From: Rummeliibacillus stabekisii
GTDB taxonomy: Bacteria; Bacillota; Bacilli; Bacillales_A; Planococcaceae
NCBI RefSeq assembly: GCF_007988965.1
Contig: NZ_BJVD01000015.1
Coordinates: 1 to 51,060 of the forward strand
Direction: 5' to 3'
DNA: 51,060 nt
In this document: piece after piece, positions 16,409 to 24,125 of the stretch
Numbering within the stretch: the first letter of the stretch is position 1
Layout of the letters: each line of letters starts with the position of its first letter
Notes under the pieces: generated by a model
Databases searched by the model: none
The model's input: only the letters and a program-made list of their open reading frames with translations
Told to the model about the DNA's origin: nothing
Made by a program: the position numbers and the translations under genes

Positions 16409-17695
16409 ATGAGAGAACTAGATGATAGGCCTTTACCGCTCAACATCTCTCAAGAAGAGATCACAACTGAGAGGATCAAGAATTTAAGAAAACAGTATAT
16501 AGATGATGGATACAAGCGTTGGCCGAACCATTTCTCAGCAAATAAGCGCATGCACTTGCAAGCACTTACAAAGGAAGAAATTGAATCAGTTGGATTACCA
16601 AAAGAGATCTTTTGGAAAATGGTAGAGTTCAATGTCAGTGCTAAAGGTGGCTTAAGCTTTGAGAGAATTGCAGCTATTGGCGAGCGTATAGACTTTTTGG
16701 CATCCGAATATTGTACATATAGAGAACGTATTGCAAGAGATTTTTCGGGTGAGGAAGAAATAAAGCAGTTAGAGTTGCTTGAAGATATTTGGAGCAGGGG
16801 ATTAGAGCGGCTAATTAATGCTTATACAGAAACAGTGGGAGATTTCTTCGAACGAAATGGAGCTGTGGGCGAAAAAGAATATATGCGCCATTCCATCATG
16901 GTTATCTACCAGCAGAAAGTGGATCAGTATAAGGAGTTTCTAGAACAAAATCCTGATTATGCTCAGCTGAAAGGCTCGCAGGATGCATGGCTTGAAAGAG
17001 ATTCCTATTTTATGGGGGATTTGCTGCGTCTTCTTTTCACGGGGGTTAAAATGCAAGCGCAATTGGCTATTTCAGCTAATGGTTACCAAGTAATCGACTT
17101 AGCTGCGGCAGGAGCCTTTTATCAATCTGCAAAGAAATGGCTGATTAATCAAAAATCGACTGCTGTCAGTGAAGAGCAATTAGGGGTAGAGCTAGGTTTC
17201 TTAGCAATGAAGCTAGTGGTGTTGCTTCAAACAGAAGAGATATCTGCATCCTTAAAGGAGAAATTAAAAGGGGTGTATGATTCATTTGTAGATTATAAAA
17301 TTGAAGATCTCAATAAGCGGCAAGAAGAGGCAAAACACGGCCCTTATTCTATACAATCACATAGCTATAGCAAATTAGATGCAGAGATTATTCATTATTG
17401 GCTAAGACAAATGCGCTTCTCTATTCAACAGGGGAACGTGGAAAAGATTTTTCTAGAAATTATACCGCTTGCATACGAGGAATTCCAAAAGAAAACAGTG
17501 GAAAAAAGTGAGCTTGAACGGTACCAGCAGCCAAATGATTGGGATGATTTCTTTTCTGATGCAGAGCATATCACTTATCCAGCAGGTAAGCCGGATGACT
17601 TCCATTACAATACTATGATGATAGATTGGAATATATTTATTGAAAAAATCGCCAATCAGCCATCCTTCATGGTGATGAATGACAAAAGACTGTAG
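16409..17695 (+). CDS. Unknown 428-residue soluble protein
   Basis: I do not recognise this protein. It is hydrophilic, almost wholly helical in composition, and has no membrane segment or signal peptide. Residues 20-45 hold a basic YIDDGYKRWPNHFSANKRMH stretch, and Trp/Tyr-rich segments recur later (AQLKGSQDAWLERDSYFMGD, NDWDDFFSDAEH). AAAGGAG lies about 11 nt before the ATG, and a TGATAGAAT extended -10 at 16351-16359 suggests its own promoter. It ends at a strong bidirectional terminator. Confidence 0.8.
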   Translation: MRELDDRPLPLNISQEEITTERIKNLRKQYIDDGYKRWPNHFSANKRMHLQALTKEEIESVGLPKEIFWKMVEFNVSAKGGLSFERIAAIGERIDFLASEYCTYRERIARDFSGEEEIKQLELLEDIWSRGLERLINAYTETVGDFFERNGAVGEKEYMRHSIMVIYQQKVDQYKEFLEQNPDYAQLKGSQDAWLERDSYFMGDLLRLLFTGVKMQAQLAISANGYQVIDLAAAGAFYQSAKKWLINQKSTAVSEEQLGVELGFLAMKLVVLLQTEEISASLKEKLKGVYDSFVDYKIEDLNKRQEEAKHGPYSIQSHSYSKLDAEIIHYWLRQMRFSIQQGNVEKIFLEIIPLAYEEFQKKTVEKSELERYQQPNDWDDFFSDAEHITYPAGKPDDFHYNTMMIDWNIFIEKIANQPSFMVMNDKRL

Positions 17696-17720
17696 AAGAT
17701 TGTTCTACAGTCTTTTTTGT
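17684..17720. terminator. Bidirectional terminator
   Basis: Perfect 14-bp stem AAAAGACTGTAGAA (17684-17697) / TTCTACAGTCTTTT (17703-17716) with a 5-nt loop, between convergent genes. Confidence 0.9.
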
Positions 17721-17721
17721 C

Positions 17722-18918
17722 TTATTTATTTAAAGCCTCTACCATTTTACTTAGTAACTCATTAGGAGAAAGACCTGTTTTGCCCCCGCCTTGCACAAAT
17801 GTATCATTGCCTCCGCCATTGCCATCGATTACAGAGAAAACGGCATTGGATACATCCTTCATGCTGACTTGGTCAGTATCTTTTCCCTTTGCTGCAACAA
17901 ATTGGACCTGCTCTCTATCCTTTGAAACAAATAGTATAGTGGTTGCTGGAGTCAGTTTTACAATGGAACGCGCTAGTTGCTGTAATTCCTGTATGGAACG
18001 GTTAACGAATGCTTTTTTGATTATGGAATCTGTAGGGGTTTCCATAGCCAATTCTTTTGCTTCATATGAAAGAAGCTGTTTCTCCGCCTGGGTACACTTT
18101 TTCTCTAAAGATTTTTGAGTATCAAGCAACTTTTGTACAGCACCAGCTGTTTCCTTTTCGGGAGCATTGGCCAATTTCGCTGCCTTCGATAACTCCTTTT
18201 TTCTCCAACCTAGTTCGTGTACAACGCGCATACCGCAAACAAAATGGACACGGGTCTTATTTTTTTGTTTCTCAGTTGATAGAATTTTGATAGCTTGTAC
18301 ACCGCCAGTTGTGATAGGGTGAGTACCACCGCAGCCATTATAATCAAACTCCGGTATGATGACGAGTCGGATTTCACCCGTTACCTGAATTGCTTTACGT
18401 AAAGGATATTTAGAAAGCTCTTCTTCTGTGATCCACTTTGTCTCAATTTGGCGATTATCTAGGATTATGTCATTTGCCCTTTTTTCAACGGCTTGGAGCT
18501 CTTCTTCCGTTAGTTCTGAGGTATCAAGGTCAATCGTTACAGTCTCCTGTCCAAGATGGAAGCTGACTGTTTGATAATTAAATAACTCTACAAAGGATGC
18601 GGTGAGAATGTGTTGACCCGCATGTTGCTGCATATGATCAAATCGGCGTTCCCAATCTAACTTGCCGTGCACTGTTTTTGTATCTTCCGGCAAGAAAGAA
18701 AGAACATAATGCCGAATATCTCCATCTACTTTTTCTACATCCACCACTTCTACATCATTTAAATAACCTGTATCATGCGGCTGGCCGCCACCTGTAGGGT
18801 AGAAAGCAGTATTGTCTAAGACAATATATTTTCTCCCGTCTTCGGCTATTGCTTGTTTAAGTATACTTGCTTCAAATTCCTTCATCATCACATCTTGATA
18901 ATAAATTAGCTCTTTCAT
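17722..18918 (-). CDS. AlaX-type alanyl-tRNA editing protein with DHHA1 domain
   Basis: Free-standing relative of the AlaRS editing half, 398 residues; it hydrolyses mischarged Ser- or Gly-tRNA(Ala). The N-terminal half has the beta-barrel signature TAFYPTGGGQPHDTG. The editing domain has the zinc ligands HMQQHAGQH (His95, His99) and CGGTHPITTGG. A coiled coil follows (about 255-300), then a C-terminal DHHA1 domain ending in DGNGGGNDTFVQGGGKTG. The start is the ATG at 18918 with AAAGGGG about 11 nt upstream. It is divergent from a DUF6509 gene 80 bp away. Confidence 0.92.
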   Translation of the reverse strand: MKELIYYQDVMMKEFEASILKQAIAEDGRKYIVLDNTAFYPTGGGQPHDTGYLNDVEVVDVEKVDGDIRHYVLSFLPEDTKTVHGKLDWERRFDHMQQHAGQHILTASFVELFNYQTVSFHLGQETVTIDLDTSELTEEELQAVEKRANDIILDNRQIETKWITEEELSKYPLRKAIQVTGEIRLVIIPEFDYNGCGGTHPITTGGVQAIKILSTEKQKNKTRVHFVCGMRVVHELGWRKKELSKAAKLANAPEKETAGAVQKLLDTQKSLEKKCTQAEKQLLSYEAKELAMETPTDSIIKKAFVNRSIQELQQLARSIVKLTPATTILFVSKDREQVQFVAAKGKDTDQVSMKDVSNAVFSVIDGNGGGNDTFVQGGGKTGLSPNELLSKMVEALNK

Positions 18919-18998
18919 GATGTACGCGCCCCTTTGCTTTACATATTTTCGATTTCCTATATTATAAAATAATGAAAGCTTTAAAAGGAGCGATATGA

Positions 18999-19289
18999 TT
19001 GGACATATTAGCATACACAATGGAAGAAATCGTGGACCCTACACACATTATTGAAGGTGAACGATACGAGTTTTTGCTGGATATAGAGATAGATGAAGAA
19101 GACGAACTCTATAGAGAGGGCGGGCTTGAGATACGAGTAATTATCTCCAAAAAAAATGATGAGATTGCCATTGCCAATTACTTCTTAATTGCAAAAGCAG
19201 ATGCTTCAGTATTAGACTTTGCTTTAGAAGAAGATGAAGAAGCGATGATTTTAGCATTTTGTAAAGAGCGTATTCTTTTAGGAGAATAA
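18999..19289 (+). CDS. DUF6509-family small acidic protein
   Basis: Acidic protein of 96 residues, rich in Glu/Asp, with the pattern VEDPT/VDPTHIIEGERYEFLLD and a C-terminal FALEEDEEAMILAFCKE that I associate with the Bacillaceae DUF6509 family, sometimes mislabelled pullulanase. No function is known. The start is TTG at 18999, with AAAAGGAG 8 nt upstream; the nearby ATG at 18995 is out of frame. Confidence 0.78.
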   Translation: MDILAYTMEEIVDPTHIIEGERYEFLLDIEIDEEDELYREGGLEIRVIISKKNDEIAIANYFLIAKADASVLDFALEEDEEAMILAFCKERILLGE

Positions 19290-19321
19290 GGGATTACATT
19301 CACTCTTCATTACACCAGATT

Positions 19322-19351
19322 AGCACTCAAGGAATTCTGAGTGCTTTTTTT
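19322..19351 (+). terminator. Terminator of the DUF6509 gene
   Basis: Stem AGCACTCA (19322-19329) / TGAGTGCT (19338-19345) followed by seven T. Confidence 0.85.
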
Positions 19352-19370
19352 GTTTGCGTTTGATAGCAAA

Positions 19371-19399
19371 TTGTTTTTCCAAAATGTAGATGTTAGTAT
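19371..19399 (+). promoter_or_regulatory. Promoter of the fusB-like leader
   Basis: TTGTTT (19371-19376), a 17-nt spacer and TAGTAT (19394-19399), with an extended -10 TG at 19391-19392. The predicted start near 19406 puts the whole leader-peptide region (19432 onward) inside the transcript. Confidence 0.55.
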
Positions 19400-19431
19400 A
19401 GAGATAACTTGATTTTTAGGAGGCATCCAAA

Positions 19432-19479
19432 ATGTCTGCATTCAACTGTAATGCATGCTCTATACTATTCTTTTGCTAA
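19432..19479 (+). CDS. Leader peptide upstream of the fusB-like gene
   Basis: A 15-codon open frame, MSAFNCNACSILFFC, begins at an ATG preceded by a perfect AGGAGG (19418-19423) at an 8-nt spacing, a better site than that of the main gene. Its TAA stop (19477-19479) is the first base triplet of a 10-bp hairpin, so a ribosome finishing or stalling on it would open that hairpin. Its position, site and overlap with the stem match the leader peptides of translational attenuators (erm, cat, and as I recall plasmid fusB). No proof of translation is possible from sequence. Confidence 0.65.
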   Translation: MSAFNCNACSILFFC

Positions 19480-19550
19480 AGAAATGGAGCACTGTTAATG
19501 CAATGAATCATTTCTTTAGGTAGCTCATTTAAAAACCTATTTAATGGAGT
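19477..19550 (+). promoter_or_regulatory. Putative translational attenuator of the fusB-like gene
   Basis: Hairpin A is perfect: TAAAGAAATG (19477-19486) / CATTTCTTTA (19509-19518). The next segment, CTCATT (19524-19529), can pair either with AATGGAG at 19543-19549, which contains the gene's own Shine-Dalgarno, or with the identical AATGGAG at 19483-19489 inside the first arm (one bulged G in each case). Identical competing arms around a leader peptide are the hallmark of a stall-responsive switch. The switching is inferred. Confidence 0.6.
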
Positions 19551-19558
19551 GATTTCGA

Positions 19559-20206
19559 ATGGAAAAAACAATAAAATCTTTCTTATCAGTAGCAAATTTT
19601 CATCTAATTGAGCAGCAACTGAATAAACTATTAAACGCCTATACAACAACAAAAGATAAAAATGTACTTCAAGCTGTAAAAGGACTCGTGGAAAATGAAA
19701 TTTTCAATGCAATTGATCCATCTGAAGAACAAACAAAGCTAATTGAACCGTTATACACAATTACAGAACGCCAACAAGGCGATTCGTTTTTGCAAAGCCT
19801 AAAGCCTTATGTCATTCCTTTTTACCAAATCTCAACAGCAGAGCTAAAAAAACTTTTTAGAAAAGAGAAGAAACTAAAGCTACCAAACCTAGAAGATTTG
19901 GACTTTCAGCATATTTGCTATTTGAATTGGGATGATACCCAAACGCATCGCAAATATATTGTTATAGAAGATGAAGGTAATCTGAAAGCTTTAAAAGGGA
20001 CGATGAGCACCAAAGTAACAAAAGGGGTTTGTTCTATCTGCAACCATCATGGTGAGGTGAGTCTGTTTACTACCAAAACGAAGGGGCAGACAGCTGAGAC
20101 GTTCACTAAATATAGCAATTATATTTGTATAAATGGGGAGCAGTGCAATCACAATATATCGGATCACGCTAAATTGCTTGAATTTTTCACACGCATTTCA
20201 GAGTAG
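19559..20206 (+). CDS. FusB/FusC-family elongation factor G-binding protein
   Basis: Protein of 215 residues matching the FusB family in length and layout: a helical EF-G-binding N-terminal domain (about 1-145) and a C-terminal treble-clef zinc finger with Cys158, Cys161, Cys190 and Cys196 (KGVCSICNHHGE and YICINGEQCNHN). FusB-type proteins bind EF-G and release it from the ribosome when fusidic acid traps it, giving low-level resistance; chromosomal homologues in bacilli may have a housekeeping role in stalled-EF-G rescue. GGAG lies 9 nt before the ATG inside a possible hairpin. The YvbH-like gene follows after 36 nt. Confidence 0.9.
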   Translation: MEKTIKSFLSVANFHLIEQQLNKLLNAYTTTKDKNVLQAVKGLVENEIFNAIDPSEEQTKLIEPLYTITERQQGDSFLQSLKPYVIPFYQISTAELKKLFRKEKKLKLPNLEDLDFQHICYLNWDDTQTHRKYIVIEDEGNLKALKGTMSTKVTKGVCSICNHHGEVSLFTTKTKGQTAETFTKYSNYICINGEQCNHNISDHAKLLEFFTRISE

Positions 20207-20242
20207 TCTATCTAACGGAATAGAGAATAGGAGGGGTTCAAG

Positions 20243-20857
20243 ATGTTCAAAAAACTAGCATCAGATGCATTAGGATTATCAGATATTGGCATGGTGATAG
20301 CAAAAGAAGATTTTGATAAAACGGAATCCGATGATTTTGTCTTGCATGAAGCTGGAGAAGTTATCTATTATTTAATCAAAACGAAGGCAGATGAGTACTG
20401 CTTCACTAATTATAGTTTGATCCATGTAGATGGCGATTCAGCAATCAGCAAAAAGCGGCTCTTAAAGAGATATGATTATGAACACTCACATATCTCAAAT
20501 GTAATGTTAGAAACAGCAGGAACAATAGATTTAGATATAGAGATTAAATTTACTATGAACAACGAGCCATTTTCGATTGATATTCACAAAAAGTTCGATA
20601 CAGAGATTAAAGATCTTTATAAGGCATTACATGCTATTTCCCAAGAAATGATTCATAATCAAAAAAAATATGAAATAGCAGAAAGTAGCTTATCACTGGC
20701 AGCACAGGCAATCGGTAAGATGAACACGCAAGAAGGTACGCCTGCACAGGCCTTTGAACAAATCACACAATTCGCGAATGACTGGATGCTTAAAAGCAAG
20801 AAACAATTCGTCAAGAAGGATTATAGCGAAGTCTTTGAAATGTATATTAACAATTAA
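20243..20857 (+). CDS. YvbH-like PH-domain protein
   Basis: Protein of 204 residues. The first 125 or so form a bacterial PH (bPH_1) domain pattern, with repeated beta strands ending DIEIKFTMNNEPFSIDIHKK, and the C-terminal helical part (about 130-204) looks like the YvbH oligomerisation extension. Its function is unknown. GGAGGGG lies 7 nt before the ATG. With only 36 nt after the fusB-like stop and no terminator between, it is likely on the same attenuated transcript. Confidence 0.8.
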   Translation: MFKKLASDALGLSDIGMVIAKEDFDKTESDDFVLHEAGEVIYYLIKTKADEYCFTNYSLIHVDGDSAISKKRLLKRYDYEHSHISNVMLETAGTIDLDIEIKFTMNNEPFSIDIHKKFDTEIKDLYKALHAISQEMIHNQKKYEIAESSLSLAAQAIGKMNTQEGTPAQAFEQITQFANDWMLKSKKQFVKKDYSEVFEMYINN

Positions 20858-20859
20858 TA

Positions 20860-20897
20860 AAACAAGCCCTTTTCTTTTGAAAAGGGCTTGTTTTTTG
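20860..20897 (+). terminator. Terminator of the fusB-like/yvbH-like operon
   Basis: Stem AAACAAGCCCTTTTC (20860-20874) / GAAAAGGGCTTGTTT (20879-20893), then TTT. Confidence 0.9.
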
Positions 20898-20903
20898 AGA
20901 AAT

Positions 20904-20934
20904 AAAAAAAGGGTCAAGGTTTTCACCAAGACCC
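20904..20934 (-). terminator. Terminator of the YrvL-like gene
   Basis: Read on the minus strand: GGGTC and GGT arms closing a GAAA loop with ACC and GACCC, with a TT/TT internal loop, followed by seven T. It faces the + strand terminator just upstream. Confidence 0.75.
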
Positions 20935-21045
20935 AAAACTAGGTTTATACTCACACGAAAGTTCAACTCTTCAAAAAAGAACTGAACTTAAAGGATTTTA
21001 TCATACTATTATATATATATCAAGGTTTATTTGAGGGTGAAGTTG

Positions 21046-21528
21046 CTAGCTATTTACCTTTTTTTCTTTAGGCGTCTCATGATTAAATACACTCGTCACA
21101 AGGTAGATGAGAAGAAAGAGAATTAACGAACCCTTCCATGTAATCTGTACATGTTGAAAGCTAGGTATGATTACCTTTTTGAAAATAGTTAAACTCAACA
21201 AGAATTGAATGATTGTGCTCATAGTACTAATAGGAAATGCCAGCTTCAGGTTGCTACCGGCAATGATCATTAGACTTATTAAATCTAGAATAATAACCAT
21301 CGCAATAATCAAAATTAGTAACCATTCAAAGTAAAAGAAATTTTGATAACCTTTTTCGAATAACTCCATGCTTGCCAAGTTAAACTTAGCCAATATATTA
21401 AATAAACCAAAAAACCCAAAGTATGGTAGAGTAATGGCCAATAGTAGCAGTACGGCCATGATGGCAATTAATAGACATAACGCAGGCCAACCAGAGACAT
21501 GGATTTTAATTTTCTTATTTCTAAACAT
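21046..21528 (-). CDS. Four-helix membrane protein, possibly YrvL family
   Basis: Small membrane protein of 160 residues with four predicted helices (about 14-42, 66-90, 96-118, 128-148) and a charged C-terminus. The FGFFGLFNIL motif after helix 1, the ILDLISL segment and the ITWKGSLILFLLIYLV last helix resemble YrvL-type regulatory membrane proteins, which in B. subtilis restrain the SigO-RsoA system. No sigma factor gene is nearby, so the role is open. It is a single-gene unit with its own terminator. Confidence 0.55.
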   Translation of the reverse strand: MFRNKKIKIHVSGWPALCLLIAIMAVLLLLAITLPYFGFFGLFNILAKFNLASMELFEKGYQNFFYFEWLLILIIAMVIILDLISLMIIAGSNLKLAFPISTMSTIIQFLLSLTIFKKVIIPSFQHVQITWKGSLILFLLIYLVTSVFNHETPKEKKVNS

Positions 21529-21807
21529 AAAAATCCTTTCTTTAACTCAATCATTTCTTTTATTACCTATCTCTATTATAAAACAGTAGTACCTACATTG
21601 CACATGAACAGTCTAAGGAATAAAAATTGAAAGAATAAATATTAGCAATAGATAGTAATCATTAGATGGAAGTAAAATTGGATAATTTAGAAAGTAACTA
21701 CATTTAGAAACTTTATATTTTCTCAAAGGAAAATTTATTCAAGAGATAGAAATCTAGATATAACGGAAAGTATTTTCGTTTCAAAGCACAGCCATTTTAT
21801 AGAGTAG

Positions 21808-21915
21808 TGGAAGATGGCGACTCCTGCGGGAATAGCTTGAGCTGAAAGCACCGCAAGAACGAAGTGATGAGGAGATTGAAGCCAAGCCCGCGGAAAGCGC
21901 CATCTGGAGCGGAGC
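21808..21915. repeat. Dispersed Bacillaceae-type palindromic intergenic element
   Basis: A GC-rich block within AT-rich spacer, with outer stem GATGGCG (21813-21819) / CGCCATC (21898-21904) and next stem GCGGG (21826-21830) / CCCGC (21887-21891). The phrases GACTCCTGCGGGAA and CCCGCGGAAAGCG are those of a repeat I know from many Bacillaceae genomes. Only one copy is in this window. The rest of the 21529-21942 gap is AT-rich and holds nothing that I can name apart from the ribosome binding site of the next gene. Confidence 0.65.
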
Positions 21916-21942
21916 TATAATTGTCAAAAGGAGCTATGACGC

Positions 21943-22212
21943 ATGATAGAAAAATATGAAGTGGAAGTAATACTTGATGTTTACAGAGGTGAGCAAGAGG
22001 ATCTAGAAAATATAGTCGTTGAGATGAAAGCCTATCAAAAAGAATATGAGAATGATTTGGTTACTGTTCTTGAAATAAAAGAGTTACCCATTATCCAAAC
22101 GGATAAAAGGCAATATATCATTATTCTTCAGGTTGAAAGGGATACAAATAATTTGGGTCGAATATATGAAAGTGAAGAAGAGAAGTTATTTGGTTTTGAT
22201 GAGGAAGAATAA
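21943..22212 (+). CDS. Small acidic hypothetical protein
   Basis: Unrecognised protein of 89 residues, with an alternating strand-helix-strand pattern (EKYEVEVILDVYRG, helix about 18-36, YIIILQVERD) and an acidic tail FGFDEEE. AAAAGGAG lies about 9 nt before the ATG. It begins just after the dispersed repeat and ends 46 nt before the BirA box of bioY. Confidence 0.65.
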   Translation: MIEKYEVEVILDVYRGEQEDLENIVVEMKAYQKEYENDLVTVLEIKELPIIQTDKRQYIIILQVERDTNNLGRIYESEEEKLFGFDEEE

Positions 22213-22258
22213 AAAATTGTCGAATTCCTAAAAAAATAGTTTTATTTCTCTTGATTTA

Positions 22259-22287
22259 TGTTAACCTATAAATATATTTGGTTAACA
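22259..22287 (+). promoter_or_regulatory. BirA operator
   Basis: The palindrome TGTTAACC (22259-22266) / GGTTAACA (22280-22287) with a 13-nt AT spacer matches the Bacillus BirA box. It ends about 18 nt before the bioY start, so biotinyl-AMP-loaded BirA should repress transcription when biotin is plentiful. Confidence 0.88.
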
Positions 22288-22305
22288 AAGGGGAGAAAGA
22301 ACAAA

Positions 22306-22884
22306 ATGACAACAAATGTTACAAATGTAAAAGGTAGATTTTCGGCACGAGAGATCGCTTATTGTGGCTTATTTGCAACTTTAATGATGATTGGCGCAAA
22401 CGTGTCTTCCTTCCTCGTAATAGGAGGCGTACCCATCACAATGCAAACCTTCTTTGCTATTTTAGCAGGTTTAGTATTAGGTAGCCGTTTGGGTACTGTT
22501 TCTATGCTGGTTTATACGTTGCTAGGTTTAGTAGGGGCACCAGTGTTTGCAAAGTTTAGTGGTGGTTTTTCGGTTATTTTGAGCCCAACGTTTGGATTTA
22601 TCGTAACATTTATAATGGTTGCTTACATAATAGGAAAGATGGTAGAACATAGCCGGACAAAGACAATGTATTTGGCAGCTGCTTTAGTAGGACTAGTAAT
22701 CAATTATGTATTTGGTACAACATGGATGTACTATGCCTACAAATTGTGGGCACAAGCCCCAGAAGGATTTACTTATAAAATGGCATGGCTTTGGATGCTG
22801 CCGCCGTTGCCAAAGGATATTATCCTTTCCATTTTTGCAGGCCTCTTTGCTTTAAGACTACGCAAAGTCATTAAAATTGATTAA
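22306..22884 (+). CDS. bioY: Biotin transporter S component BioY
   Basis: Membrane protein of 192 residues with six predicted helices. The start is the ATG at 22306, preceded by GGGGAG; an earlier ATG at 22258 lies inside the operator. Family motifs visible are GVPITMQTFFAILAGLVLG and the Gly/Ala-rich LVGAPVFAKFSGGFSVILSP, which form the biotin site region. BioY works alone or with the shared ECF energising module (EcfA1A2T), not encoded here. A BirA box controls it. Confidence 0.93.
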   Translation: MTTNVTNVKGRFSAREIAYCGLFATLMMIGANVSSFLVIGGVPITMQTFFAILAGLVLGSRLGTVSMLVYTLLGLVGAPVFAKFSGGFSVILSPTFGFIVTFIMVAYIIGKMVEHSRTKTMYLAAALVGLVINYVFGTTWMYYAYKLWAQAPEGFTYKMAWLWMLPPLPKDIILSIFAGLFALRLRKVIKID

Positions 22885-22893
22885 TATAAGAAA

Positions 22894-22928
22894 AAAGCTG
22901 CTGTATAAAAAACAGCAGCTTTTTTTTA
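22894..22928. terminator. Terminator of bioY
   Basis: Stem AAAGCTGCTGT (22894-22904) / ACAGCAGCTTT (22912-22922) then T run; A-rich on the other side, so it may also serve the convergent methyltransferase gene. Confidence 0.88.
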
Positions 22929-24125
22929 TTTGCTTAATTTTTTTATAAAGACAACCTTTAAATAATTGAATTCGGGGAATTCACGAGTTGCTCTGAAGTC
23001 TTTTGGTAGACCATATTGTTCAACAATCTTGTACTTAGTGTTTGTATCTTTAAATGCTTGGTCGATAAATGTTTTAAACTTTTTCATACCGAAACTTGCA
23101 TTATTTGTGGATGCCACAATAATACCGTTTTTTTCTGTGATTTGGATGGCGTCAGCCAATAATTTGGGATAGTCCTTAGCTGTTGAGAAGGTCATCTTTT
23201 TATTACGCGCGAAGCTTGGAGGATCTAGTACTACTAAATCAAACTTTAATTCGTGACGCGCTGCATATTTAAAGTATTGGAAAACATCCATTACCTTCAT
23301 GTCCTGTGCTTCATAATCAATACCATTTACGCTAAATTGTTCAATCGTTTTTGGTAGGCTACGTTTAGCAAGGTCAACACTTGTTGTTTTCACTGCACCA
23401 CCTAAAGCAGCCGCCACTGAAAATGCGCCAGTATAAGAGAATGTATTGAGCATATTTGTATCTTGTGCATAATGATCACGTATAGCTTCTCGCACATCTC
23501 GTTGATCCAAGAAAATACCCGTCATTGCTCCATCATTCAAGTCCACGGCAAAGTTCATGCCATTTTCTTTAATAATAATAGGGAAATCACCTTCAGTCCC
23601 CATCACAAAATCGTCTTGTTCCATGTACTGGCCTTTTGTATCAAATCGTTTTTTCTCGTAAACACCTTTAAAGTCCACTAATTCCTTTAGCGCATTATAG
23701 ATAGATTCTTTAAATGAATAAATTCCTTCGCTATACCAGCTCGCTACATAGTAGCCATCGTAATAGTCAATCGTTAAGCCACCAATGCCGTCTCCTTCAC
23801 CATTTACCACGCGGAAAGCTGTTGTATTTGAATCATTGTAAAAGTTTTCGCGTAGCGAAAGAGCCTTTTCCAGTCTTTTTTTGAAGAATTCGTCGTCAAT
23901 CGTTTCGTGTTCTTTTGTTGTGAATACCCAGCCAATCCCTTTATTTTGGTTGCCATAATAGCCTGTTCCGACATAGCGGTTATGCTGATCAACTAGGCGT
24001 ATTAAATCACCTTCATCTTGTAGTACATCTTTATTTAGGATTGCGTCTTTTAGAATAAGGGGATAGCCCTTTTTTAAATCGTTTACATATTTGGGGTCTA
24101 CTCGCAATGTTTGTATTGTAGTCAT
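22926..24125 (-). CDS. Class I rRNA (cytosine-5) methyltransferase, RlmI/YwbD-like
   Basis: SAM-dependent RNA methyltransferase of 399 residues. An N-terminal PUA domain (about 1-75) is followed by an EEHD-like middle domain and a C-terminal Rossmann methyltransferase with SAM motif I NTFSYTGAFSVAAALGGA, acidic SVDLAKRS, and motif IV LDPPSFARNKK. The usual RlmI catalytic Cys of motif VI is replaced by VASTNNASFG: no Cys is visible there, as in many Firmicute YwbD proteins, so the modified base is uncertain. The start is the ATG at 24125 with AAGGA 7 nt upstream. Confidence 0.87.
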   Translation of the reverse strand: MTTIQTLRVDPKYVNDLKKGYPLILKDAILNKDVLQDEGDLIRLVDQHNRYVGTGYYGNQNKGIGWVFTTKEHETIDDEFFKKRLEKALSLRENFYNDSNTTAFRVVNGEGDGIGGLTIDYYDGYYVASWYSEGIYSFKESIYNALKELVDFKGVYEKKRFDTKGQYMEQDDFVMGTEGDFPIIIKENGMNFAVDLNDGAMTGIFLDQRDVREAIRDHYAQDTNMLNTFSYTGAFSVAAALGGAVKTTSVDLAKRSLPKTIEQFSVNGIDYEAQDMKVMDVFQYFKYAARHELKFDLVVLDPPSFARNKKMTFSTAKDYPKLLADAIQITEKNGIIVASTNNASFGMKKFKTFIDQAFKDTNTKYKIVEQYGLPKDFRATREFPEFNYLKVVFIKKLSK

